A stretch of DNA of 64,000 bases, from the NCBI GenBank assembly GCA_029449245.1, contig JANATF010000004.1, forward strand, positions 620,001-684,000, given 5' to 3'. This document shows, one piece after another, positions 31,546 to 42,828 of this stretch (position 1 is the first letter of the stretch; each line of letters begins with the position of its first letter). The translations under genes were made by a program, and so were the position numbers. Below the pieces are notes generated by a model. The model was not told the origin of the DNA. It saw only the letters and a list, made by a program, of their open reading frames with translations, and ran no database searches. Source of the DNA: Mortierella alpina (lineage: Eukaryota; Mortierellomycota; Mortierellomycetes; Mortierellales; Mortierellaceae).

Positions 31546-34500
31546 TCAAGCCTTGACGGCCTCCGCAATGGACACAGTTTCAACCTTGATATCCTCGCCG
31601 TTCGGAGTCGCAGCGACATCCGCCAAAGCTGCCTTAGCCACCTTCTGGGCCAAGACGTCCTCCTGGAACAGCTCAAAGATGCCGTCCTTCTCGTGATAGT
31701 CGTTATTGACAATGTTGACTAGGTACCAGGTCTCGCCCATTCGCTGCAGGAGCTCACGGGGCTTGGACTGCTGAGGGTAGCATCTCGACCACTGCTCCCA
31801 CAGCGCAAAAGCTTCATCCTTCCAGGCGTCGAAACTCGCGAGCTCGACAATGGTGGGCTGCACAACCTCACGACCAGGGAAGACTCCCCAAGTGACAGCG
31901 TTAGGTTTGCTGCCGTTCGTGTTTGTGTGAAAATCGCCGGCCTTGTTCATGGCGTTGTAGGTGAAGTGGGCAAACTTGGCCATGCGCTGCTTGAGTTTCT
32001 CCAAAGTCTCGGGCGAGACAAAAAACTCTAGGTAGGCCTGCAGAAAGTAAGCAGAAGAAAACCTGTTAGTGCCTGGAATCGCGTCAGTCAAAATAAATGT
32101 GTGCGACGGAGAGAAGACGTACCTTTTGGTAGACGTATCCTCCCTTGGGGCCCCAGCCAAAGATCTTGTCGTCGCTTTTGGCGCCATTGACGGCGGGCTG
32201 GGAGTTAATGGTCAGGTACCCAAGCGAGTTGAGCTCGACCAAGTGTTCCTTGATCGTTCCTGACTCCAGAGCCAAGGCTTGGTCACTCCACGGCAGAGTC
32301 AAGGTCTCGCCGGTACAGTACTTGACGAAGAGGCGGCAAATGTCGTCGACGTCATTAGGGATACCCCAGTGCTGAACGGCTTCTTCCGCCTTGTACTTCA
32401 GGTAGACACCATAGCGGTCCAGGTCACCATAGGCAGGCGACCTGGAATCGCCCCAGCGGCCGTTAGGAAACTCATCCCAGGCGTCCGTACGACTGATGTA
32501 GGACTTTTGACGATTGGCCCAAAAGATGGGGCGCACAGATTCCTCCTTGCGCTTCTCGTCAAAGCTGGAGCGCCAAGGCATGTTCTTTTTGATGTAGTCC
32601 ATCTTGCTGACAAGACCTGCACCCTCGAGGATGAGGCGCGTACTGCGCTCAAGGTTGAAGGTGTAGTAATGAATGCCGCAGACGCCACCTGCAATCAAAT
32701 CCAGAGTCATCTTGATGCCGACTTCAACACCGAACGCACGGATGGCCTGATCGTCGTTCTTTAACGAAGGAAAAACACATGAAGGAGGGATGGTGAGTTA
32801 TGAAGCGCTGCATTATTGCACAGTGGGCATACACGCCAAGAATGATAATTACCTTGATGGGCTCAATGCCGTCGAGGATCCATTGAGGCACACTGACGCC
32901 GACAATGTTCTTTTGGAAACTAGCATACGCCTGAATAGGCATGACACCGGGGATGATGGGACAGTTGATACCAGCGGCACGACAGGCTTTGACCCAGTCA
33001 AGGAACATGGGCACATCAAAGAAGAGCTGGGTGACAATGAAGTCAGCACCAGCATCGACCTTTTCTTTGAGGTACTTGAGATCTTCCTCCATCGAGGTGG
33101 ATTCGGGGTGTTTCTCGGGGTATCCGGCTACTCCAATGCCAAAGTAGTCGCCATGAGTCTCGCGAATGTACCTGACCAGGTCTGAGGCATAGTTCAGACC
33201 GCCTTCACATGCCGACCATTCAGATTGACCGTGAGGGGGATCGCCGCGAAGTGCAAGAATGTTCTGATTGCCACAAGCGCGTGCCTCCTAAGAAAGATTG
33301 AAGCAACGAGGGGATGATATTCAAGGTTACAAGCACATTCTTGGAAGCAATTAAAGGATGAGCCAGGCACGCTGATAAGAAACAAATAACGAGAAAATCT
33401 GCAAAAGTGTGCACTGGGAATGGAATGGGCGCTGTCTTGCATGTGAGGGTATACCACAGGCGAGGAGGTTAGGGCTGAAAGCCGAAATCAAGGTTTAGAG
33501 ATATGGAAGGCGATAGAGCACGATGGAAAACAAGATAGGTGGGACCACGTTAAATTGCTCCACAACAGGAACTTACGCTTAGAGCCTTGTCAATCTTGTC
33601 CGTGGGGTTGTTGGTGCAGATCAAGTGCATACACGTCTCGACACCATACACCTTTTGGGCATTCGACACAACCTCGATGGTCGCGGCAGGGCGGGAGCCG
33701 CCAGCGCCCCAAGTAATGTCAATGAACTCGGGCCCGAGATAGCACATTCTCTCGATGCGATCATGCAGATTGACCATTCCCTGTTAGAGCAATAAAAAGG
33801 GGCAGCATTATCATTAGTAAAATTGGTACATGGGGTCTAGTATTGTACAGTGCGTGGTGAGGGTGCGGATAGGTGTCCCTTTCCCCAAAATGCACACTAA
33901 GGCCTTGCAGTCTGTGTCCGCCCCACGTCTGCCTTTTTTTTTCAAAGCCGGCGGGTCGTTCATGTGAATGCAAGCAGAGCAGTGTCCATCGTGAGGGGTT
34001 TATTATTTTTGTGGAGGGGACGAAGGGATCCATGAGAATGCTGCCTGGGCTGTCCATGGCAAGCTAAAATAGATAACATCCCTCGTGTCAAATCCCCAAA
34101 TTGAAATAACCCTCGTCTGTCTCGGCTTCCCTGGCTACCCCAACGCAAAAGGAAGAATAAGATTATATAGGGCTCCCAAAGTGCAGGCTGCAAAGAACGT
34201 GTTGTGCATGCTTCTCTCCAGCCAGTCGGGGATCAGAAAACACGAAATCACGAATCCTAGCCGATCCGCAACGATGACTGGCTAGCTAGGCCAAGCTGCA
34301 GGTGTGCGTGCTCAGTGAGTAACACTGAGTGCTGGGTACATGGGGCAATGTAAAAAAAAGGTCCGTCGTACGGGCAGGCCACAGCCTGTTGATTGCCCGC
34401 CTCACACCCTGATAATTTCCCAGTAGGAGTCTATTGAGTCACAAAAGTCCGACTCGATTGAAACGTCCACAGCACTTGAACCGAGCGACTCGCGCGATAA

Positions 34501-34610
34501 TCGGGGGAGTCAAGCGGACTTACCTGGGCAGTCTTTGGCGAGAAGTACTCGAACGAGAAAAGAGGGCGGCCTTCCTCCTGGCCCTTCTTGATGCGATCGA
34601 TGATCTTCAT
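31546..34610 (-). CDS. Methylenetetrahydrofolate reductase
   Basis: Five exons (34610-34524, 33780-33577, 33287-32853, 32758-32123, 32037-31546) give 617 residues, the usual fungal length. MTHFR reduces 5,10-methylene-THF to 5-methyl-THF for methionine synthesis. The N-terminal FAD barrel shows '[12 protein letters not shown]', '[10 protein letters not shown]' and 'ALRGDPPHG'; '[10 protein letters not shown]' and the '[10 protein letters not shown]' segment follow. The C-terminal regulatory domain contains '[18 protein letters not shown]' across the last splice. Yeast has two such genes (MET12 and MET13); which is orthologous cannot be told here. Intron 1 is long (743 bp, 34523-33781); the other introns are 85-289 bp. 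All junctions are phase 0. Confidence 0.95.
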
Positions 34611-35541
34611 GGGTGCAAAGTGAAACGAGTGAGGTGTGTGTTCGAGGGAAGTAAATAAAAAACAAACACAAGGTCTGGAGATGGAATGCGAACAAAGGTG
34701 GTCGAGTGAAATGTGGCGATGGGGTTTCTCTGCGGATGCTGTGGGCGTGATGTTTAGCTCGTGCGGGCTGGAATGTGGAGGGAGAGCGCGAAAGAGCGGA
34801 GGGAGGAGCGAGAATATGAACAAGAGCGAGGGCGGGCGAGCAGACGAGCAGACGAGCACAGGATGGGCAGGAAGAGTAAAGAAGGACAGAAGAGGAGGCA
34901 GACAGACTCTCTGTCCCCTTTTATTCATATTCGCTGCTGAGCAACAACCACCTTTGCTTGTGCTCTGCTCTGGCCAGGAACGCACAAACGCAGCGAATAG
35001 GAATCCAGGAGATCCGATGGTGTGCAAGGCCGTCATACATAGCCAGCAAATCATATGAAAGGGCCAACCTGAGAATCTTATCGCAAGAGATGCGATCCCC
35101 AGCCAATCCCACACGTGAGATACGGGGCATAGTGGGAGGGAGGAGGGCCAGGACATGTCCAAGGCTCTCAGCCGTTGTCGGAGAAAGGCGCGAGACAGGA
35201 GCAGGGGAGGAGGGAGGGGGGAAAGAGAAGGCGAGCTGGGTTGAGACGAAGCCACCGCCATTTTTTTTTGATGTTTTTGCAGTCCAGAGGATCAGCTCAG
35301 GCCGCGCCTGCCAATCAGATCGTCTGGCTGCAGGGCCAGGACAGCAGAAGCGCACGTCTGGGTGTGTTGAGAAGGGTTATCGAGGCCTGCGCGATTCACT
35401 CCCGCAGACAAGCAGCCAGCTGGGTCTATTTTTTGCTGGTTTAAATCTCCATCATCTCGTTTTCTTTTTCCTCTTCATTCCTCATCCCCCCCCTCCGCAC
35501 TCTCCACTCTCCGCCTCCTCTCCTCCCTCACAGCCGGCATC
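34611..35541. other. Divergent promoter region, MTHFR/ERG25
   Basis: About 0.9 kb between two divergent starts. It is purine-rich on the MTHFR side (GAGCG/AGGAGG runs at about 34770-34900) and C/T-rich near ERG25. Open frames across it have no recognisable domains. No RNA gene is seen. Confidence 0.55.
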
Positions 35542-37039
35542 ATGTAAGTTCAGCCTCTCTGTATCACCTCTGCCGCTTGCTGGCTCACGTCCGTCCAGGA
35601 ACACACAGGCAACAAGTGTATAGTTACACCGGCACGGATCGATCTTATCAACAACCCGTCGCTTTGTCTTGGCCCGCCTCGTCTCGTCTCGCCTCGCCTC
35701 GCCTCGCCTTGCCCCATACCAGGATCAGGCATTCGCGGCCTTATTTACAGGATCACACGCCTTCCTTATCCAAGTCCTGCGCGCTCGTCCATGTGCGCTC
35801 CTGCCTGGTCGATGCGCAGAGCCCTGCCGGCGCTTGTGCAACAGCAGTGACACTTGTGAGGTTGTGCACCAGGCCTACGACCCTCCTCTGCGCATTCGAC
35901 GTGCTACTCGACGACCAGTCCCTGTGCGCTGATCAGGGAGGAGGACCGATTTGTTCACGCTACGCAGAAGGCTCATGCCCTCTGCTCTCGACGGGGGAAA
36001 ACATTCCAGGGACAGCACACGAGAAAACAAACAACTGTGTATATCCCTGCTAACGGCAACGCTTCTTTCCATACTCTTCGATAAATAGGTCTAATACGAC
36101 GATTCCGCTCGCAGGATCATCCTACATAGAAACACAATGGCAGTCGCTCTTCGAGGGACGCAATGAAGCCGTGGTCACGCTGCTGATGCTGTTCGTTTCA
36201 CACGAAATCATCTACTTTGCCCGCTGCATCCCATACCTCATCGCAGACCAGATTCCATCCCTGCAAAAGTACAAGATCCAGCAAAAGACCATTCAGAACA
36301 CATCCGAGAACCAGTGGAAGGTCTTCCGCTATGTCCTCTTGTCACACTTCATCTTTGAGCTGCCCATGATTGTAGGCTTCCACCCCGTCGCCATCTACTT
36401 TGGCATGGCTATCTCTGCCGTCCCCTTCCCCCCCATGTAAGTGTCTCGGTCCTGTTTTCTTTTCGTGTCGGTCCCATAACAGCATGCACTAACCACCCAA
36501 ACCTCGCGTGTATCTGTCTACCTTACACCAGTACCAAAATGATCCCTCAGATCTTCCTCTTCTTTGTCTTTGAGGACTTTTTCCATTACTGGGCCCATCG
36601 TGGACTTCACTACGGTCCCTTCTACAAACACATCCACAAACTTCACCACGAATGGTCTGCACCCTTTGGTCTCGCTGCCGAGTACGCTCACCCGATTGAA
36701 GTCATGATCTTGGGCACCGGCACCATCGCTGGCCCTCTCCTCTGGTGCTACTTCACTGGTGATTTGCACTTGATCACAACCCTCACCTGGATGACCCTTC
36801 GCCTCTTCCAGGCCGTTGAGGCCCACTCTGGATACGACTTCCCTTGGTCGACCCACAACTGGCTCCCCGGTTGGTCAGGCTCCGAGCACCACGATTACCA
36901 TCACATGGCCTTCACCAACAACTTCTCAACCAGCTTCAGGTGGTGGGATCACATTTTTGGCACCAACAAAAAGTACCTCGCTTACAAGGCCAGAAAGGCC
37001 GCTGAGGAGAACACTCTCATGGAGAAGAAGGCGCTGTAA
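35542..37039 (+). CDS. ERG25: C4-methylsterol oxidase (Erg25/SC4MOL type)
   Basis: Three exons: 35542-35543 (only AT of the start codon), 36089-36436 and 36532-37039, giving 285 residues. The ATG is split by a 545-bp intron (AT|GTAAGT...AAATAG|G), after which the frame reads MSNTTIPLAG and runs into the conserved protein. Three His clusters of the fatty acid hydroxylase superfamily are present: 'HYWAHRGLHYG', 'HIHKLHHEW' and 'SEHHDYHHM'; 'AEYAHPIE' and 'HSGYDFPW' are typical of C4-methyl oxidases. Several membrane helices precede them. The enzyme removes C4 methyl groups in the ER during sterol synthesis. The tail is Lys-rich ('RKAAEENTLMEKKAL'). A run of more than 20 A directly follows the stop codon. 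Confidence 0.93.
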
Positions 37040-37238
37040 AAAAAAAAAAAAAAAAAAAAAAAGACAACCCCTTCGCTCTCTTGTTTTCACCTAGAAACTC
37101 AATAATACTTCACACGCAGAACCACCGAGAAAAAAAATATATATAGCCAAAAAACATCATCCATTGAAAGAACTTCAGGCACATCTGTATTATAGTGTTG
37201 GTATTGTGGACCCGGTAAGTGGGGGGTTAAAGGCCTCT

Positions 37239-40200
37239 CTAAAGGCCCAAAAACTGAGAGGATGATGACAGCTGCCGACGAATCCTCCCACGACGACTAA
37301 GTGAATCTGAGAGATATGGCTCTACAGCCTTGGTCAGTGCGTCCTCATCCGCTGATCGTCGTCGACCGTACTCTATGCCACTCTCCCTCTCTTCAGCTCC
37401 CTTGGCAACAGAATGTCTTTCTGACTTGGATTCCATGCGAGTTTGAAGTCGAGCGCTTCGTCGAAGAAGGATGGCCTCGCTTTCTCCAGTTCCGCTGCTG
37501 TTGCCATCTCCACCATCGCACCGGTCGTCTGTTGCTGCATCAAAGATCTTTCGAACGCCGCCACTAGTCCTGCGGGGCCGCGTCATAAGTGGCGTGCTCT
37601 GCTTGAGCTTTGAAGCTGCCGCATTCTGATGATCCAGGCCTAAATCCTCGTCCTCAAGGTGGCGCGACTCAATGGTCTCATCATCCTCCGAGAGATCGTC
37701 ACCGTCGTCGATTTCGTCGTTTCCATTCCGTTGACTCTTGATGAGGATGTCGACAATAAAGTGAACGACAGCAAACGTACTGCTGACGATCGAGATGACA
37801 GCAGGTCTGCGGAAAAAGCTCCTTAATGAGGCCTGAGCAGACTGTGGCACGACCGTATTCGCCAAATTGGCAAAGGCCGCCGCTGAAGGCAACGTAGGAG
37901 ATGCGAGTTCCTCCTGTGATGCGCTGGACGTGGACGATGAGGGTGTTGATGAGCCAATGGATACCACGGAAGATGTATCGACATGTAGTCGATTTTTGTT
38001 AGTTCTGGGTTGTCGCACAGGCGCATTGATGTCGTGCGCAGGCGCCAGCGGCTGCACAGTTCCGTTCCTGAGAAGCAAAAACGTTTGATCTCGCCAATCG
38101 ACCGTCGATCCAGCAACCGCATAGGCATAAAGCGGAAGAGCAGCTAGTTCCCGCAGGGACCACGCCATGAGGAATCCGCGGAGGTTGTCGAGTTTGTTGC
38201 CTGAGAGAGCTTGGTACATGGACAAGTCGATCAGGAACCAAATCACGCAATGGAACGCCAAAAAGTTGAGAAAGTGCGTCTGCCAGAGCAAATTGAATCC
38301 GTACGACGCCACGAGCCCACATCCAATCATCTCTATAAATGGCTCCACGACCGTTGCCGCCGTCACTGTATACTTGCGGATCCTGGTCCATCGTGCACGT
38401 CGCAAAAAGTAATCAGAGGGTGTCATGGCACCCAATGACTGGTACGCCAAGTCGCTCGTCATCTCATGCTTGTATCCCATGTTGAAAATCTCGGTGGCGA
38501 TCAGATTGTCCTCTGCCATGTACTTTCCGAAACGCGCCAACCCTCCAGCCTTGTCCAAATCAGACCGCCGGTAGAGACTCGACTTTCCAACAACGCACGA
38601 CGCCAGCCCCGTCCAATTGATGAAGAGATACATTTTGGCATGCACAGTGTCCAAGAACATGAGTTCCAGTTCCGATCCGAGCGTCTGCGGTCGAACACCA
38701 AAAGGCAAATGGTGCACCAAACCCACGCCTCGCTGCATCATCTTGTCAACGGAGCGGCCCATGCATCCGGGATCGACGTAAACGTTCGAGTCGATGACCC
38801 ACAGGATGTCGTATTTAGCTGACTCGTACGACTGGATCATGTTGTTGATCTTCGGGTTGATGCCCACGTTCCTCTCACCTAAAAGTAAATCAAGTAGATC
38901 GTTGTATTATTAGATAGGGTTGGTAATGGACGTACTGTGCAGGGTGAATTGGGCTGTTCGCGTAGCTGTTGGGCGTACAGAATGGAATGAATTGCTGCGC
39001 GTGAGGTTCTAGAATGCTTTTTTTCGTGTTTCTAGACGGCGCTGATCTTCCTTCACGTCCTATCACCCATGGCGATGCACATGCTCACACCAGTGGATGG
39101 CTAAAATTATTCCTTGGCGCGCAGGGATACAGTACGCACGTTGACACCCCATCCAAGATTTTCAGTGAAGTACAATACGTCCCCCCATTCATAACGATAC
39201 GCCTGACCCACCGCGATACTACAACGACTGCATGTTGTATGGGAGAATAGAATTCCTGTTCCAAAAGAGCTGCTCTCGCTTGTATACTTTGCAACTCTCG
39301 CCTTTCTGCTAGAGCTCATCCTCATTTGTTAGCTCATAAAGTGTTGCTCCCTGCTTTTTTGACCACCCGCATGCCACCAACGAGTGACCCATGAATGTGG
39401 AAGAGCAAAGTGTGAAAAAAATAACAATATCGGCTGGCTACAAGAACTTAAGACCTGCGCCGCTCTGATACTTAGAAAGAGACAATAAATGACCAGGGTG
39501 CTTGATTCTTACCAATGATCAGACGAGCATCGATCTTGGGATACTTTTCCATGAGAGCTCGGACAACGGCAATAGCAGGATCATTCTTTTGCGCAACCGA
39601 GAAGATTATCTCGAAGCGTTGGTAGTCTTGGCGGAAGCTGGAGGCCAGGTTCTCGTACATATTACAGTCGATCCCCCGCAATGGGCGTAGGATAGACACG
39701 CCAGGCGCCTCGTCCTTGGATAGTCGAGATGATTGCGATCGCTTGTGTTGTCCCGAGTACCTCCATCGACTACAGGATGAAACACCGCATCATGGGTGGA
39801 GAGAGTAAGAGGGATCCAGGGGTCAAGAATAAGTCAACATGTAATGGGCGATAACGAAAGTCAAGGGGAAGGAGTTCATATTGCATGTTTGTATGTCTGT
39901 ATAGCTCATGTCCATCCGCGTGTGGGTTGAGTCGAGTCAGTATGTATAAAGAGATGACTGATAGTGGGTGTGCTGCAATGCACCGGAGACTTTTTTGCGG
40001 ATCTTCACCAAGGCCAGCAAACTAGGCTCGACCGACGACAAAATGTGCACGGACGAAGATCCCTCTTTCCCCCTCGTCCTGCATTTTCTAGGCCGTATTT
40101 GAATATAAGAAACTGCTTCTCCCTTTGTTCTACCTCACCCGGCCTTATTGCCTATCCGAATCAAGTCGGAAAGTGGTGGAAGGGAGGGCATGCTGGACGG

Positions 40201-40446
40201 GAACAGTAAAGACAAGCAGAGGAGGAAGACGAGGCTGCGGCTCTGCTACATTCTTATTTACCTGATGGTGATTGCAGAGAAGGCTGCAGTGAACGAAAAG
40301 AACCAAAAGAAGATGGACAGGACCATGCAGGCAAGCTGCAGGTTGGAATGTCGTTCCCAGACCGATGCTAGGGGCGGCTGCAGCTTCTGGTTGAGCTGTG
40401 CCGGTGAGGTTGTGGACAATGTGTAGAGGTGATTCAGATGTTGCAT
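37239..40446 (-). CDS. Ceramide glucosyltransferase (UGCG, GT21) with long C-terminal tail
   Basis: Three exons (40446-40262, 39769-39513, 38878-37239) give 693 residues. It makes glucosylceramide from UDP-glucose and ceramide. GT21 marks are visible: an N-terminal membrane helix (about residues 42-60), 'SILRPLRGID', the DXD-like 'VIDSNVYVD', 'YMAEDNLIATEI' (third Asp) and the 'RRARWTR' R-x-x-R-W motif, then C-terminal helices. The known enzyme part ends near residue 430. About 250 residues of Ser/Asp/Glu-rich sequence follow, containing one further hydrophobic stretch ('ISIVSSTFAVVHFIVDILI') and ending after many dibasic pairs, so the protein is longer than usual (about 400-520). Introns are long (634 and 492 bp). 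It converges with ERG25, another membrane-lipid gene. Confidence 0.92.
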
Positions 40447-40784
40447 GATGTCACTATGTGGCGGGTATATTGCCAAGAGGCCTGGAGTTGTTGAGCGGAG
40501 ACCCAGCCAACGCAGCACCTTCTGAAGCGGGCGGAGTGCACTGGCAAATGAGCGATGGGGTAGAGAGCAAAGAGTTGTGGAAAGGAGATGGGGATTGGAA
40601 GCAGGACGGGGGTGGATTGGCACGAATGTGTATGTGTGTTTGTGTGTGCGAGAGGAGACAGCGAGGGAGAGACACAGGGCGAAGGAGAGTCGGAAGAGAA
40701 AGAGAGATGAGGTCCGATTAGAACTGGGCTTCGCGAACAGAAACGCCGTTGTCGGGTTGTTGGCTGCAACCTGGGGTCCGATGT

Positions 40785-40970
40785 GAGGCAACCAGCTCAG
40801 CAATGGACGGCTGGAAGCAATGGGGATTGTGAAAAGGAAAGAGCAACAGACGCAGCCTGCTAGTCAATGGACGACTGCAAGTAATGGGGCTTGTGAAGGA
40901 AAGAGAGGCAAGGCAACCAGCTCAGCAATGGACGACTGCAAGCAATGGTGAATGATTGCAAAGGGAACGA
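40785..40970. repeat. Three imperfect tandem repeats upstream of UGCG
   Basis: Three related units start near 40785, 40859 and 40910 and share 'CAATGGACG...CTG.AAG.AATGG'. Two also share 'GCAACCAGCTCAGCAATGGACG'. They lie about 340-520 bp before the UGCG start codon. Just downstream, GTCGAGGAA repeats three times near 41015-41042. Confidence 0.7.
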
Positions 40971-41425
40971 GCTGAGACTGTGGAATGAGAAGACGAAAGA
41001 CGAGGACGACGAGGAAGTCGAGGAAGTCGAGGAAGTCGAGGGGTCCAAGCAAAGCCGGCAAGGGGCGACTGGAGTTATGTGTGAGACTGCGTGGTATGCG
41101 ACAAACAGACCCGCATGTATTATAATATTGTAAAACCATATACGATCCAGGCACCAACTTGGCTTGTGCGGCCATCAGATCTAGTGTCGACGCCATAGAC
41201 TAGCCCGGGCACTTGTACGGGGGCGCTACGATTGGTGTGAGGAACAGAGGGTAGCCATGTGGTTATGGCTGCGGTAACAGAGATAAGAGCAGGGGCCATG
41301 AGAGCAGCAGCAATGAGGTGGGCAGGGCTGGGCTGGCGGTGTTTCGGTTTGGCCGCAACTAAGCGGGTCGCATAACAATAGGCGCGTGAAGCACCAGGGA
41401 GTGAGGTACCGGCTATGGAGTTCAT
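40971..41425. other. Gene-poor region
   Basis: A 101-codon minus-strand frame (41425-41120) has an Ala/Ile/Leu-rich stretch ('AAALMAPALISVTAAI') but no recognised domain or flanking support, so I do not call it a gene. Confidence 0.4.
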
Positions 41426-41454
41426 AGTGGTGGGTGATGGTGTTTGTTGATCAT

Positions 41455-41860
41455 TGCACTTAATCTTGGATCTGGTAGACTCTGTGCATGGTTAAGAAAG
41501 AGAGGTAAGAGCGTCTGTAGGCGTATTAGTGACATGGTTCGGCTTTATGGGCTGGCAGCACATAGCAGAGGGCGGAGACAGAGGCGCGAAAAGCTCGCGT
41601 TGGTACCTTCATTTTTGGCTCGAGCCAGTTCGAGAGCATCCAACAGATCCAGAAAGACAGAGGGATCGACGGTGCTGGGCCGCTGCCGAGGGTTCCTGGA
41701 GGGGCGTTTGCTCAGTTTGGAGCGGCATTGCAAAGGTTATTGCACTTACTCTAGGGCTGGCAGACTCCAGTGCAGGGTTGAGAAGAAAGTGAGGAAAGAG
41801 AGTCTGTTGGCGTTTCAGTGACCTGGATGGGCTCTATCGACTGGCAGCATATTGGACTAA
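41455..41860. repeat. Diverged tandem duplication, period about 288 bp
   Basis: The stretch from about 41457 ('GCACTTAATCTTGGATCTGG') recurs in diverged form from about 41743 ('GCACTTACTCTAGGGCTGGC'), with matching downstream sequence for about 115 bp ending at 'CTGGCAGCA'. This is an old local duplication inside decayed sequence. Confidence 0.6.
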
Positions 41861-41899
41861 GCAGACCTCCGCGAATTGCTTCCTGTTGTCCGTCTGCAG

Positions 41900-42828
41900 G
41901 TAAGTGTAGAGCGCGTTCAACTGTTGTGCCTGAAGCCGTAACCGCTGCGACTGTGGATGCTTCGACCGTTGCTGCTGCCTCGACCTAGCGATTACTCTCG
42001 TCTGATCGAAACTCTGTGGGCAACGCGTAGGACCACGGTTTTATCTTCTTCATACATCCATGCATTCCCTTCACCAACACGCATCTCAGCCTCGCTATTA
42101 CTGCTCTGGCTGTTGACTCTTGACGGGGGCGACAGATCCTCTATACTGCCCTCAAAGTTGTACCATGATTCTTCATGCCTCGCCGAGCATGCTGACTTTC
42201 TTGTGCTTCCGTCCGTGTCTTTGAATCTCCTGCTGGTGCATCTTCTATCGCTGTTGCTGCTGGCGGCGGTGAAGATGCTGTTGAGACATCTGTCGCGGCT
42301 TGTTAGCACACCCTAAAGATCCCGGGTTCTGAGGTAACCTCAAGTTGGCAAGCTCCTGCTGCACCTCCACGATCTCGCGTCGTTTTTGCTCCCGATTTTC
42401 TTACTGCTGCTTGGCTTCCTCATGACTATCGCCACGACCCACCATATCATCGTCATCGGAATCCTCAACAAGACAGAGCGGCTGTAGCTTTCGCACGAGT
42501 GCATTTTGAGTCCATGAAAGCCAGACTGGTTCTATGCCCAGGCCGAGTGTTCATACTCCGGATATGGGGGCTCTTGGCGATCCTCTTGAAGATGATGGTG
42601 ATTGTCGGCACTATAGTGATGAGACCTAGGGACCTGACGGTCGAATGTGTTCGACTTGGGCCGGTTCGCTACAATGGTACCTCAACCTCTTTGACCTCAA
42701 ACTTCGAACTTTTTGCCGCTTGGTGCGTCTTCTTTGATTGTGTACTGGAGACTCCAGAGTCCTGGTGAGTGCCTGAGCAATTGGCTCGGGATCCTTGTCA
42801 CCTTGGGGGTCGCTTCGTTTTCTGTCAT
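41900..42828 (-). pseudogene. Decayed protein-coding sequence (Gln/Asp-rich C-terminal part)
   Basis: On the minus strand an ATG at 42828 opens 'MTENEATPKVTRIPSQ' and runs about 43 codons to a TGA. Frames then shift several times, yet coding-like pieces continue: 'HHHLQEDRQEPPYPEYEH', 'LVEDSDDDDMVGRG' followed by a TAA within a Gln run, 'KRREIVEVQQELANLR', and 'LQAQQLNALYTYLQTDNRK'. The mixture of coding-like pieces with stops and frame changes fits a pseudogene of a Gln-rich protein. I do not recognise the parent family. Some breaks could be unrecognised introns, though clean splice sites are lacking. Confidence 0.45.

Noticed and set aside
34431-35261. 276-codon minus-strand frame over the MTHFR start
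   Set aside because: Only the piece from 34610 to 34524 matches MTHFR; the upstream part is Ser/Pro low complexity with no splice or family support.
37040-37062. Processed retrocopy suggested by the A tract
   Set aside because: ERG25 keeps two introns and has no flanking duplication, so it is not a retroposed copy.
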